The position numbers and the translations under genes are program-made. The notes beneath the pieces were generated by a model that did no database searches, was not told where the DNA came from, and saw nothing but the letters and a program-made list of their open reading frames with translations. 64,000 nucleotides of DNA from Pelomyxa schiedti (taxonomy: Eukaryota; Evosea; Pelobiontida; Pelomyxidae), in contig JAHLWZ010000815.1 in the NCBI GenBank assembly GCA_020536535.1, positions 1 through 64,000 of the forward strand. The letters run 5' to 3'. The first letter of the stretch is position 1. The number at the start of each line of letters is the position of its first letter. Shown here one piece after another: positions 22,254 to 33,600 of the stretch.

Positions 22254-23720
22254 ATGATGGAGAGTGTAAGTGTAGTACGATTCAATTGTACCAAGAGAAG
22301 GAGACTTGATTCGGGTTCTACGTCAGGCAATGTTGATCACGAGATCCGCGACACGCGAGTACCATTTCCGATCTCTCCCCCAACGTCCTCACTGTCATCT
22401 TTGCCAAGATCCATCGTTCGCGCACATGGACCCTCTTCATCAAAAGCGAAGCGGCCCGTTTCTGCCCCTCGATCTCGTATCTTATTTGGATCTGGCGCAG
22501 TTGTAGCACTCCCTCCTCCCCGATTTAGGTTTGTTCTGGCGTTGGCGTCTCACCCGCGTTGTGGCATGTCAAGCACTGCAATTCACGTGGCTCGTAACTC
22601 TCATCTGCTGTGGCTAATATGGCGGTGGTGTGTGAAGCTACAACCTGACAAGCGCATGGCAGTTGCGGTTCACTCGCGGTCTTCAGGGAGCCAACCGCGC
22701 TTGATCAAATTTACGTTCTCACCAGCTTCACATGAGGTTACTGGAGATGTTGAGGTGCAGGATATGGACAGAAACACCAGAGAGTTCAATGACGGTCAAT
22801 TTGGCATGACAGTAGACCCCGTACGTGTGGGTGGCAACACAGTCTCTTTGATTGCTCATGATAGAGATACTGGGTGCCCGAGAGTAACACTGAGAGACCT
22901 TCCTCCAAATGCGGAATACAATTGCAATGGAAAGTGGTTTGTATGGAGTGACGAGATTCCTGGAATGCACTTTGCTGTGCTTAAGCTTGAGAATCTCAGC
23001 TTTTCCAATGTAACCCGCGATTGTAGATGCATGCCTATGGACATCAACTTTAACAAAACAATTACTGACCAGGTGGCAGTGCCCCTTCTCCAATTTGCCA
23101 GTCTGGATACCTGCGAACATACATTGATTCTGACTGTGGTTGACCTTGAAAAGACCTGTGCCACAGAAAGCCTCACTCTCGTCAGTTCTGTAGCGTGCAA
23201 TAATCTCAAATGGAAGGGTGGAAGAGTACGTTGGATGAAGAAACGCAACGGTGAGGACGTGTTCTTTGTCACAGCAGACCCTCCGTATCAAGAAGAAAGC
23301 TTTGAACTGTTTTCCATATGCGGACTCACAGGAAAAGCAACAAAGCTGGAAACCATTCAACCCGACACCTTGGACATGTCTCAAGTGAACGAGTCACTCC
23401 TGTGCGTCAGCTACAAACGGGCCAAGGCATACGAAATATGGGACTGCAACAACACCGCCGCCCCGCTGAGGAGGATTGACATTGCCAAAGGCACAACAGT
23501 GTGGGGTGATGAGGGCCTTCTGTTCCTTGTGTCAACACGCAGGGTCAAAGTGAAGGAAGCTCTTGCTGGTCGCACCGTTCTCGTAGTGAATATTCCTGAC
23601 TATAAGATCAGCTGGCTGTCTTCAATCAATGGACACTGTCCTGAAGGCGGAATGTGCAAGATACTAGACCGACGAACGATGCTGCTGGCGAGCCTCAATC
23701 TATTCGCCAGCCATTGGTAA
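22254..23720 (+). CDS. Intronless lineage-specific family protein, function unknown
   Basis: A single exon of 488 codons from ATG 22254 (MMESVSVVRFNCTKRRR) to 23720. Nearly every other long gene in the window has introns. Visible features are a basic N-terminus, the conserved block VPFPISPPTSSLSSLP, a helical segment LIWRWCVKLQPDKRMAV, and then a series of beta-rich repeats (YNCNGKWFVW; GRVRWMKKRNGEDVFFV; FELFSICGLTGKATKLETI; YEIWDCNNTAAPLRRIDI) that look like propeller blades. The broken copy upstream and the divergent copy downstream share these blocks. No known family recognised. Confidence 0.8.
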   Translation: MMESVSVVRFNCTKRRRLDSGSTSGNVDHEIRDTRVPFPISPPTSSLSSLPRSIVRAHGPSSSKAKRPVSAPRSRILFGSGAVVALPPPRFRFVLALASHPRCGMSSTAIHVARNSHLLWLIWRWCVKLQPDKRMAVAVHSRSSGSQPRLIKFTFSPASHEVTGDVEVQDMDRNTREFNDGQFGMTVDPVRVGGNTVSLIAHDRDTGCPRVTLRDLPPNAEYNCNGKWFVWSDEIPGMHFAVLKLENLSFSNVTRDCRCMPMDINFNKTITDQVAVPLLQFASLDTCEHTLILTVVDLEKTCATESLTLVSSVACNNLKWKGGRVRWMKKRNGEDVFFVTADPPYQEESFELFSICGLTGKATKLETIQPDTLDMSQVNESLLCVSYKRAKAYEIWDCNNTAAPLRRIDIAKGTTVWGDEGLLFLVSTRRVKVKEALAGRTVLVVNIPDYKISWLSSINGHCPEGGMCKILDRRTMLLASLNLFASHW

Positions 23721-23766
23721 ACAAGACTGTAAATAAATGGTTTCTTGCCACCCTTCCTAAAACTAG

Positions 23767-24740
23767 TCACTCCTTTCGTGCTCCTAAAGTGTGATTGATT
23801 GGTATTAATGATATAGACTCGATGCACCACACACATCCCACATCCCACCACCGTAGAATCCGTGTTTGGTGAGCGGTGTTCCACTTTGAAAGCAAAAATA
23901 AAGTAACAACTGTTTCGTTGCCGAAAACTATCGCCTCCAGGTCGATGTCGTGTGGTTCCTGGCATTTGAACTTCAGAATTGGCTCCCCTGACTGGTAGTC
24001 AACAACCACAATGGCGTCATTACACACATGGTACAGGAAACCAGCCTGAGCAAAAGCATTGTATTGACTTTGGCCCAGTTTCACAGTAGCTGCAGGTTGT
24101 GATGTATTATTGCAGTCCCACATTTCAATGGTATGGCTTGAATACACGGCGTACTCTTTGAGTCTTTGAGATAGATCATGAGCAACAGCGGGCCTTGGTG
24201 TTGGTTGTTGTGGCCACAGCGTGCAGTGTGGTGACTCATTACATGAATGTACGCAAGTAACGCTTGTTGGGTCATTGGTGTGCCCATCCACCCAGGCCTG
24301 GGTGCATGTGAATGGGTGTGGTGACAGAGAGTGATTGGTGCTCACGACAAGTACCTGGACCAAATGGTCTCTTCCCTCAGCCTTTTGTTTTTGTGAAAAC
24401 AACAAATACGTATTGTCGGCCGAAGGCTGTAATTTTTTTGTGTTAAAATTAATATTTATTCTTGTGTTTTGCGTTCCGTCTGGTACTCGGGCATATTTTT
24501 TCTCATGTAAGGCATAAATGTTGTATATATATACCAAACAAGAAGAGCTCCGAGCACAAGACCAAACCCACAATTGTCAAATTGAGAGCGAAATCTTCTC
24601 ACAAAACCAATCACCGGAGAACATTTTTGGCGACTTGGGACATGTTGGGTTCCCCAAGAGGGAACGGCGAGAAAAATGATGATATAATCGTGGCTCCTTC
24701 GACTTCGAATCCTGGTGGTGAACTGGAAGTCATTAATCAT
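23767..24740 (-). CDS. Divergent member of the same family, with a membrane segment
   Basis: A long frame (about 24440 down to 23767) contains AVYSSHTIEMWDCNNTSQPA and FLYHVCNDAIVVVDYQSGEP, matching the blade YEIWDCNNTAAP of the neighbour. A separate frame from ATG 24740 (MINDFQFTTRIRSRRS) has a hydrophobic helix (FGLVLGALLVWYIYTTF) and overlaps the first. An intron probably joins them around 24430-24510, but I could not find a phase that works, so the copy may also be broken. It is convergent with the intact gene, 46 bp apart. Confidence 0.5.
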
Positions 24741-25557
24741 CCCTAGCTGTGGGCTAGAAAGACCTACAATACTGTGGTTTCAGTCCAGTTCTGTTTCCTA
24801 ACATTTGCTCCCAATAACTCTCAGTTCCCCACAAGGATTTTCAGTTGAAAGGTCCACGGTTATCTCTCTTCATATGAGATTATCAAATATTTTTTATTGA
24901 GTGTTGGGCATTCAAGCTTGACATCCTTCTTCATTTCACTGTGCATGCATTTCACATCATGGAGTTCTTCTTCAACTGAAGTCTGGTCGGTTGATTTGAG
25001 GTCTTGTGATTTCCTTTTTTGAAATGTTAGTAATAAATCAAAGAAGGAACAAGAAAAACTCCAAAGCAGACAAGGCTCACAGCCAATGAGGTTGGGGAGT
25101 TGTTGGGGTTGTTCCTTCTTTCCTTTTCCTTTGCCAGTCTTAAGTTCACCTGTGCTGAGTGCTTATAATTTATCCCTTCTCCCTGTTGAGCTTGCTACTG
25201 AGGTTGAGCCACTGCCATGGCTCTAGATCAATTGAAATTTTTTCCATACCCCAAACAGAAAAGCACTCAGCGATTGTGTCGAGCTCAGCTTGTGCCCAGC
25301 AGCCTGTTTTTCTTGCTGTTGGACTTGTAGTGGTCTACATGCGGTGTACAGTGGCTTGCAGTGGTAACAGTCAGAGTTTTTTGGTTATTTTGGTTGGACT
25401 GAATGATCGAAGGGAAAAAAAAATCAAAAAGCAACTGACAGAACTGGTGTGTCTTTTTTTTTCAATCAACACTTGGTTTTTTTCATTGATGATAGGGAAA
25501 TTTTGGATTGTCACCCACTGTTGTGAGTGATCTGCACTTCCTTCCAGGTGGAAGTCA
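24741..25557. other. No gene recognised
   Basis: AT-rich DNA with short open frames that match nothing. It should include the promoter of the minus-strand gene ending at 24740. Confidence 0.45.
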
Positions 25558-25939
25558 GTGTGTAATCCTTTTAGTTGTTTAACCTCCAACTTCTCTTCCT
25601 TCCCTTCGGAGTTCGATTCCCACCCCACTAACGTTTTTTCTAGGACTTTCCAACAGCCAGATTGTGTGGGCACCAAGGAGGGGGCTACTCAGGTGTTTCA
25701 ACAACGTAGTGTGCCTCACCCACTTACAGCTGGACAATTTGTTGGACCCAAATGAGGTGGGCTTGGCTGCTAAAGGGTTGGTTCTGGAATTTTTCCATCC
25801 TCATAGGTACCAGGGGATTCCCTTCCTTGTGGTTCCCGACAAAGGGAAACACCTCAGTGACAATGAGAGGACCTTCAACGAGGCTCACTCAGCTGTTTGG
25901 ATAGTTGTGGAGCATACAGAGTCTGCAGAGTGTCCATAG
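25558..25939 (+). pseudogene. HARBI1/Harbinger-like transposase relic
   Basis: The frame from about 25664 ends with IPFLVVPDKGKHLSDNERTF and FNEAHSAVWIVVEHTE. This is the C-terminal DDE block of Harbinger nucleases (YN-x-x-HS-x-x-R-x-x-IE-x-x-FG), with the last acidic residue in VVEHT. No N-terminal part is visible and the frame stops where FG should follow. It is a fragment without the rest of an element. Confidence 0.6.
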
Positions 25940-26467
25940 AGCTAAAGCTCGTGTACTTGCTAAAGTACACACTATGTACATGGTGCAGAACTGTTTCTAA
26001 AACCCAGGGTCCAACAAGGGAGTTGACAATAATATAGCATGTAGTGCACTCTGAGCACCACACAGCCAATGTGTGATCACACAAAATGAAAGAAGTTGCT
26101 TACATGCATCAAGAAGGACTGAGTTGGTGTTGCCTGCAAAGAATTACATCACTTTGGTCTGAAAATTGGTCCACCATGCATCCAAATGTATTGGTGAAAA
26201 CACTGAAGTCATTTCTTGTTGGGTTCAAAGTATATGTGCCAAATATTTTGAATCAAAGTAGTGGGACTTAATAAAACTGGTTGTGTTTATAAAAGAGCAG
26301 GGAACTTGAGTTGCCACATGTCAAACCATTAGAATGACACCTCAAATGCCCACCATGCTTCTGCGGCAAAAAAATCGTGCATCTTCAAAAAACAGAGAAT
26401 CAAACACTGAAAAAAAAGAAAGAATCGTGAACGCACAGAAGTTACGTTTTATCGTGTTTTCACGGCG
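25940..26467. other. Noncoding region upstream of alpha-mannosidase
   Basis: No supported gene. The last 150 bases, rich in A runs, should contain the mannosidase promoter and leader. Confidence 0.45.
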
Positions 26468-29400
26468 ATGGCGTGGGGACTGTATTGGTGTTTGGCAGTG
26501 TTGACGTCCTGTTTGTTGGCGTCATCCAGGAGCGAGGATGTTTTGGAGGTATTCATTGTTCCACACTCGCACGAAGATCCTGGCTGGTTACACACCATGG
26601 ACGAGTACTACACAGGCAGTTCCCTTGTCTTTCACCTTCACCTCCCTGATGGTCATCAGACAAGGTGCAATACATATTGACCAATATGGTGGCCGATTTG
26701 ACTGAACACCCCGATCACAAGTTCACCTACGTAGAGGTTGAAATTTACCCCTTAGAGTTTAAACTTAACCCTGATGCTGCTCTGCAGATTTCCTTCTTCT
26801 CTAAGTGGTGGGACGAGCAAACCGAAGATACGAAGGCCATGTTGATGAAGCTGGTTGAAAACGGGCAGTGGGAATTCGGTACCTCGGGAAATAAAACCTT
26901 GCACGTTGTTCTAACGTTATGTACAGCCAATGGAGGCTGGGTGATGAATGATGAGGTTCGTTTGTTAAACACCACCCAAATTTACGTGTAAACAGGCCAC
27001 AACCACGGCACGAGATATTGTAAACCAGATGCAGTTGGGCCATAAGTGGTTAAAGGATAATATTGGCGTTCTGCCAAAGATTGCTTGGCGTATGTGAAAA
27101 TCCTTTTTTTTTTCTCTTCTGACTCCTGTCAGATATTGACCCTTTTGGCCACTCTAACATGTCTCCTTGGATTTTTGATGAAATGTGCTTTGACGCCTTT
27201 GTGATTGACCGAATTCCTTATCAAGAAAAATCCCACTTTGAACTGACCCAGCACATGGAATTCATATGGGAAGGTAGTGGATCGGGAAGTGAAAGTAACG
27301 CACTGAAATGTTAACAGGTTCAAAGAGTTTTGGGTCACAGTCACAAATGTTTATATGGACCTGCCCGATCGATCTCTATGATACGGCCCCATTTAACGAT
27401 TATTGGAACTTTGTGAATGAAACCAATGTAGCTCATTTCTCAAGTAAGTTCTTGCGAAATTTGAGCTGGTTTGATGACTCACAATTAACCCCAAAACAGA
27501 CCGGTTGACTGAAATAATTGATGTCCGTGCAAAGCAGTACACACACAGACACCAAATTTTCTTAATGGGTGGAGACTTTGAGTTCACAGATCCGGCTCCT
27601 CGGTTTGAGCCGTTTGATTTAATGATTTCATATATTAACGAAAACGTTGGTGAGTTCATAAAACTCATGAAGCTCTTATAACACTTACATAGCCACATAT
27701 AATATGCATCTTCAATATGCTACTGCCAGTGAATACTTCACTCATATTAGCAAGGAAAATATCGCATTTCCTATTTTCGGTGCTGATGACTTCTTCCCGT
27801 ATGCTCTGTTCCTGAGAATAGAACTCAAACAGTAACTATCGGCAAGGTATGACTTCCTTCGGCTCCCTCCTGAGAGAGGATGGTGGAGTGGGTACTTTAC
27901 TTCATGGCCGCTTTACAAAGCGCAGTTCTGGAACGCCAGCTCTTCTTTGTATGCAGGAATTTAGTTATTCCTCCAGCTCACATTATGCAGATACAGAGCT
28001 GAAGTTACTGTATGTCTACCTACTTTTTTGCGTACTCACAATCTTTGCTCTTGCGCTCTCCTTTGTAGGCAGCTTTTCAGAACGGTGATGCTTCTCACAA
28101 CCAGAACTTAAGACAAGAGCAGGCCCTAGTTCAACATCATGATGCCATCACCGGAACTTCCAAACCTTGGGTTATGGAGGATTGGTCTACTAGATTAATG
28201 AATGCGGAAAATGAAGCTATGTCCTACTTTGCTTCTAATATGGAGAAAGCAATCAAGGTGAGTGTTTGGCACCTTTTTTGGTCTAAGGAATTTCCACTCT
28301 AAACAGATAGGCTCTATGGATGCTACACTTTCTCTTGAGAATGAGGATGACATTGCCATATTACTTTCGAAAGGGGCAGTAGTACCCATTATTGTGTCTA
28401 ATTCACTGGACTTTGAACTGGTTGATGTCGTAGTATCCGTCACGGTGCCTACCGGAATGAAAATTGGTGTAATTGATGCAACTACAATGACCACCATCCC
28501 ATCTTCCATTGATTCGTCAACATCGACACTGTATTGGAATGTAAACGTTGCTGCCATTGGTGTATCAACATATTTCTTGCAAACAATTACAACTGCCTCA
28601 GCCCATGAGTCCCCTTATCCCCTAAAACGGGGGGTTGGCGAGTACTATCTGGAAAACAGTGTTTATAGACTTACATTTTCCTCTCAAACCAACCGTTTGA
28701 AGTCAATAACTGTTCTTTCTACGGGCCTTACAACAGGTAATCTCAATTTAGTGCCCATTTTGCACTGAACCCGCTTTACAGAAGCCTCAACTAATATGCT
28801 TTGGTATGATGGAAGACTCTCTGGGGCATACAAATTCCATCCCGAGCCGGACACCACCCTACCAGTAACTACCATTCCTCAGCTGGTCTCACAGTACCAA
28901 AATGAACATGTAAGTCAGCTTACTTTGATGTACTCAGAAGTAATATTCGAAACCTGGAGGCTGTATGTTAACCTTTTCCCCCTGAAGGCATAATAGTTAA
29001 CAAACAAAAGATATCTCAGCAATAGTTCACTTGCATCAGCAATTGAAGTTGAACATGTTATAGGGCCAAACATGACAGGTTGCCATGAAAATAACCACAA
29101 AACTCTGATACTTTCTAAGGAAATATGGAACTCGTATTCCACTTGTCTTCGGATTTGGCCAGCAATGGAACACTCACCACTGTCAATAATGAGTTAGAGT
29201 CAATCACTCGTCAATACAACTCTTCCCTGACTGCACCAGAAAATTACTTCCCGATGAGTGGTAAACTTGGAACGCTCCTACTTTGTTTCAACTCTGGCTA
29301 AGGTCCATCCTGGATTTCCGATAGCACCCGTTCCATTTGCATGTTCTCTGATCGGGCACACGGTGTGGCCACATTCGGGGTGTGATCTTAACTCCTTTGC

Positions 29401-30242
29401 ACCTTTATTTATGCAAAATACACTAGTCAGGCACAATTGAAGTAATGGTTGCCCGTCGTACATTGCAAGATGATTTATGTGGACTTGGTTCCCTCCCGTT
29501 TTCCTCAAAAAACAATTTACCAACACACAGGTATGCCTCTGGAAGACACGTCTAAGTTTGCCACAAAGACATGGATATATTTCGACTCCCCACAGAATAC
29601 AGAACGACTCAGACACAGGTTCTTTGATGATTTAATTCAGTTTTTCTAACTGGTCACAGGGGAACTCTTTTATGGAGAGATAAGCCACAACTATTCGTGG
29701 GTGTATCCCCTGTGGTCTATAGCCCAGCTTCTTGGACTTCCAATTTTATGGTTATTTATTTTTTCAAAGTACTTAATAATTAACTTCTCTTAGACTTCGT
29801 TCACAATGCTTTGCGGTGCAATGCCTGAAAACATTCACATTTTCAGTATTCAAAAAATAGATAATACTGGTGGAGTGCTCCGCCTTCAGCACATGTTTGA
29901 ACCAGATGCCGATCCCGTGTATTCACAAGTAGTTTCTTTGCCATTCATTCTCTCAGTTGTTTAACCCGGTTTTTAGCCAGTTACTATTGCATTGGGGGAT
30001 ATATTCAAGTGCTCCGAAATACAACCTACAGCATTCCAGGGTTTGGCAGTATTTTTGGCTCCTTTTATTTAACTTCATTATCAGAGATCACACTCGACGG
30101 TGTTCTTACAACTGAGGAGTGTGACGCCAGGCATTTGCAGTGGACAACTTCGGTACACAACCACCAAAAGCACCATTTATACGCCGACTACACAGTGACA
30201 CTCCAACCTGCCGAGCTGAGAACATTCTGGTATTTCCTTTAA
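26468..30242 (+). CDS. Lysosomal-type alpha-mannosidase (GH38)
   Basis: ATG 26468 opens a signal peptide ([19 protein letters not shown]). The metal-binding block [18 protein letters not shown] follows, with Glu where Cys is usual in HSHCDPGW. Introns of 40-60 nt then split [43 protein letters not shown] and [16 protein letters not shown]; the aspartate of IDPFGHS is the family nucleophile. Later exons give [22 protein letters not shown]-type sequence ([15 protein letters not shown] at about 28130) and the C-terminal beta domains, ending ELRTFWYFL. The enzyme trims alpha-mannose from glycoproteins in lysosomes. Several exon joins in the last kilobase were not resolved. Confidence 0.93.
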
Positions 30243-30327
30243 TGCCTCACCAAACTTCTTTGTATCACAAGACAAAAACAAAAACAAAAACAAAAACTTT
30301 TTTTTTACTTGTCCACCTCCATCCATT

Positions 30328-33300
30328 CTACACACTGTTGCCCAGAACACTAGTCAAAGAAGCACGAGCCCACACAGCGCTCCCATTGTGCTGAATAAAC
30401 ACAGTCTTTGTCTCCGCATCATACCAGCCATGAGCCGAACTGCCATTCGGCCTCTCCATGCCCTCCACCGAGACCCAGATTTTGGTCCCGGTGTTATACA
30501 CCTGCCAGGCGTCGTCCTTCGACGTGAACAGCAGGAAGCTGCTGTTTCCCAGAGGCACCACGAAGGCCTCGTGGTTGGACGTGAGGTCGTAGGCCCTGGG
30601 CCGCCTCGAGTGCTCCGTCTTCACGGGAACCACGTCGGTCAGCGGCAAGTCGCTGGACAGAAGAGTGCCGTACTCTATAAGTGCCCACAGAACATGCGGA
30701 GTCCGGCTATCCACAAGCAGCCTCACCTTCTCCCCAAAGGCCAGTGGTGTCTTTGTCCACAGGTTGGCCTGCAGGCAAGTTAGTTAATGCGTGGCTAGAA
30801 TTGTAGTTTGTTGCATTTTTCAATACGTTGGTGAGTGAGATTTTTTCTGGGGTCTGGGTATTGAGTGTTATGGAGGCATACAGACCTGAGGGGAGTATCT
30901 CCACACAGTGTGGCCTGTTTCTCCAATGGCAAATACAAAGCCGGCAGTGAACACTGGGCTGCAGTACTCGGCGAACTTCTCGCAGTGCAGAGTGGAAAGC
31001 TCAGTGAACACCAAGGTCTCCACATGGATGTACCCGAACCTGTTCCTCACGCCCGACTCGCTCTCAAAGACATACAGCCGGCAGTCACCGTCGAACACAG
31101 GGTAGGCTCCGTGAGTGCTGAACGGTATTTTGTTGGGATGCTTCACAGCGGCGCCGCTTCCGTTTCTGTCCACCTTGGTCACGTGCAGGTCGCGCCCGTC
31201 GTTGTCATTTCCATACAGGGCGAACAGAATTCTGCGGTTCGGATCCCAGGCCGCGCCGCCGTCGTGAGGGTCAGTGAAGGCAACAGTGATTCCGCTCTGG
31301 CTGGTGGCGAGTTTGTGAATATTGGCTGTGATGCCCTTGACCTCTTCGTCGCGGCGCCGGCGGTCTTCTTCATTTCGCTTCTTCCTGTCTTCCTCTTCTC
31401 GCTTTATGCGCTCCTCGTCTTCTTTTCGCCGGCGCTCCTCTTCCTCTTTGTTCCTCCTTTGCTCTTCTTCTCTTCTCTTGCGTTCTTCGGCTTCTCGTTG
31501 CCTTCTCTCTTCTGCTTCTTTCCTCCTAGTTTCCTCTCGTTTTTTCTGAAGTGCGAGGGATGTCTCAACGGAGCACAACGAGGCCAGCTGGTTGGCAACT
31601 GTTTCAGTTGAGGGCATGCTTATTACTGTTTCCTCGATATATGGCTCAGTGGCACAAAGTAGGGGCTCCAGGGATTTTGACAAATGTTCTAGGTATCCCC
31701 AGAGTGAGAGGCACATAGAATCCGAGTGAGTGCTTAATAATGCGGAAAATGTGTCTGTCACTCGGTCTAATTCTCTCTTCAAAGTGTCGCAGCTTTCAAT
31801 TTGCTTGGATAGCTTTTGTTCTATACGAAGGTTAATCGGACTCTAAACGACTTCAAAGAACTTTACCACGTGGCTTGATGGCATTGTTGATAGTTGAAAC
31901 TCGGTCGTTTTCCACAGCATCAACAATGTGATGTACTTGGCTGAAGAAATATTTTACTTGTGCTACCAAGTTTTCCCTCTCCTTTTTAAGGATTATTTGT
32001 AACTATTGTTTGTGAGGGAAAAAAGGAGCAACTGTACTTGCTTTGTTTCAGCAAGAGTCTTATTGAGGGAGGCTGACATTTGGCCAATATTTCCCGATTT
32101 GTTTACAATTGCTGTACAGTGTGATGAAAGTACTTGTTTTGCAGAATCAGCCGCTGGGTGTATTGCACGGCAGTCATGGCCCTTATGTGACCCTATGAGG
32201 CAGTGTGCACACACTAAAACTTTATCTGTGGTGCAAAACAGGTCCGTTTCCTTGTTGTGCTCTGTACATTTCGGTCTGTAAGTACATCCCTGAGGAATAC
32301 TAGCAGAACCGGGAGGAGGGTAAAGTGTGAGAGATGGAGGTGCTGAACGAGCCAAATCCTGAGAAGAATGACTGGCGTGGAGCTCGTTACCACTGCAACT
32401 GACCGGAGCTGTCCTCTCTGGAGAACAGCTTCCGCTATCGCCGTCATTTCTTCCACTCCTACTATCTGCACTGGAACCACCGGAAACAACCGAAAGCCTC
32501 CTGCGCGTGTGTGCCCTGAATGGACCAGCACCGTGCACAAACCCGTCGTGCTCGGCGCACAAGGTGCTGCAGGAATCACACATGACACTAGCCTCCTTAG
32601 GGCAGAATATGCACACCTTGGGAGTATTCGCCAGCCTCTGAAGCTCCTCGATCCGCGCCCTGGCCTCTTCGGCCGCCCTGAACGGCGGCACCGTCGTTCT
32701 CCTGCAAATCGGGCACACCATGGGCGGCCCGTCATTGTTCACGCCAATGACGGCCTGGATGCTGCTGCCGTCGCTGCGAGCCCCGCTGCCCCTGGCGGGG
32801 TCATCCTCCGGCGTGCAGTATACATTCAGCAGCGAAGCGAGGGTGGTAGGGACGCAGTCGAAGGGGGCAGTCCCCGCCCTAGGGGTGTAGGGCAGAGGAG
32901 GCAGCGGCGCCGGCATCGGCGGCACGTCCTCCACCTCTTCGCGCCCCGTAACGCTCTCACTCGCACTCGCGGACCCAGTCCCGCTCCCGCTCGCGGCCCC
33001 GCCGTCGCTCGACGAGGCGGCGCTGGTGATGGGCCCGGCGGAGGCGGCGGAGGAGGAGCAGGGGGGCATGGGGATGGGGACGTACTGGTTCATGAGGAGG
33101 AAGTGCAGGGAGGAGGCGACGCGGTGGGACGACTGGGCGCAACGCAGGCAGCACAGGTGCCCGCAGGCCAGCGAGACCGCCTCGCGGGCCGGGGAGCTCA
33201 GGCACACGCAGCAGCGGTACTCGTCCTCCTCCTCCCCGTGCTCCCCCTCCTGTTGCCCCTGTCCCCGCACCCCTTCCTTGCCCCCTGGCCCCTTGGTGTT

Positions 33301-33411
33301 GGCGTTGCTTATGATGGCGGTGTTGGCGTGGCTTGTCTCGGTTATGGGTGTGGCTGAGGGAGTTGTTGACGTGGAAATCAGCGAGGGGGCGACGACGGGA
33401 GGCGTCGACAT
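30328..33411 (-). CDS. TRIM-like RING / double B-box / coiled-coil protein
   Basis: The start is ATG 33411 (MSTPPVVAPSLISTS). The first RING half is CCVCLSSPAREAVSLACGHL plus CCLRC; the last pair (CPICRR) comes only after 141 residues rich in Ser, Gly and Pro. B-box 1 is CIFCPKEASVMCDSCSTLC with its histidines; B-box 2 is CTEHNKETDLFC with CAHC and SHKGH. A coiled coil spans the next introns and includes a long run of K/E/R repeats. The C-terminal 260 residues are beta-rich (WDPNRRILFALYGNDNDG; HGWYDAETKTVFIQHNGSAV) and look like a propeller or similar recognition domain. A ubiquitin-ligase role is likely by family. Stop at 30328. Confidence 0.85.
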
Positions 33412-33600
33412 TATTTTATTTTATCGCGACTTCTCGGGGGGTGCTCAGCGCTGAGGCTTAATTTGTTTTGCTTTTTTCTTTTTGTGTTGGTGTGTGTTTC
33501 CGGTGCTTTTTTTTTCTTTGAAAACCGGTTTCGTGTGTCTCTCCGCTGAAGCCATTTTGGTGGTTTTTTGATTTGGACGATGTGTGTTTTGTTTGTTTTT

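Noticed and set aside
30865-31611. Plus-strand frame of 248 codons with a hydrophobic Phe/Leu run
   Set aside because: It is the complement of the charged coiled coil of the RING gene; complements of K/E/R runs look like hydrophobic segments.
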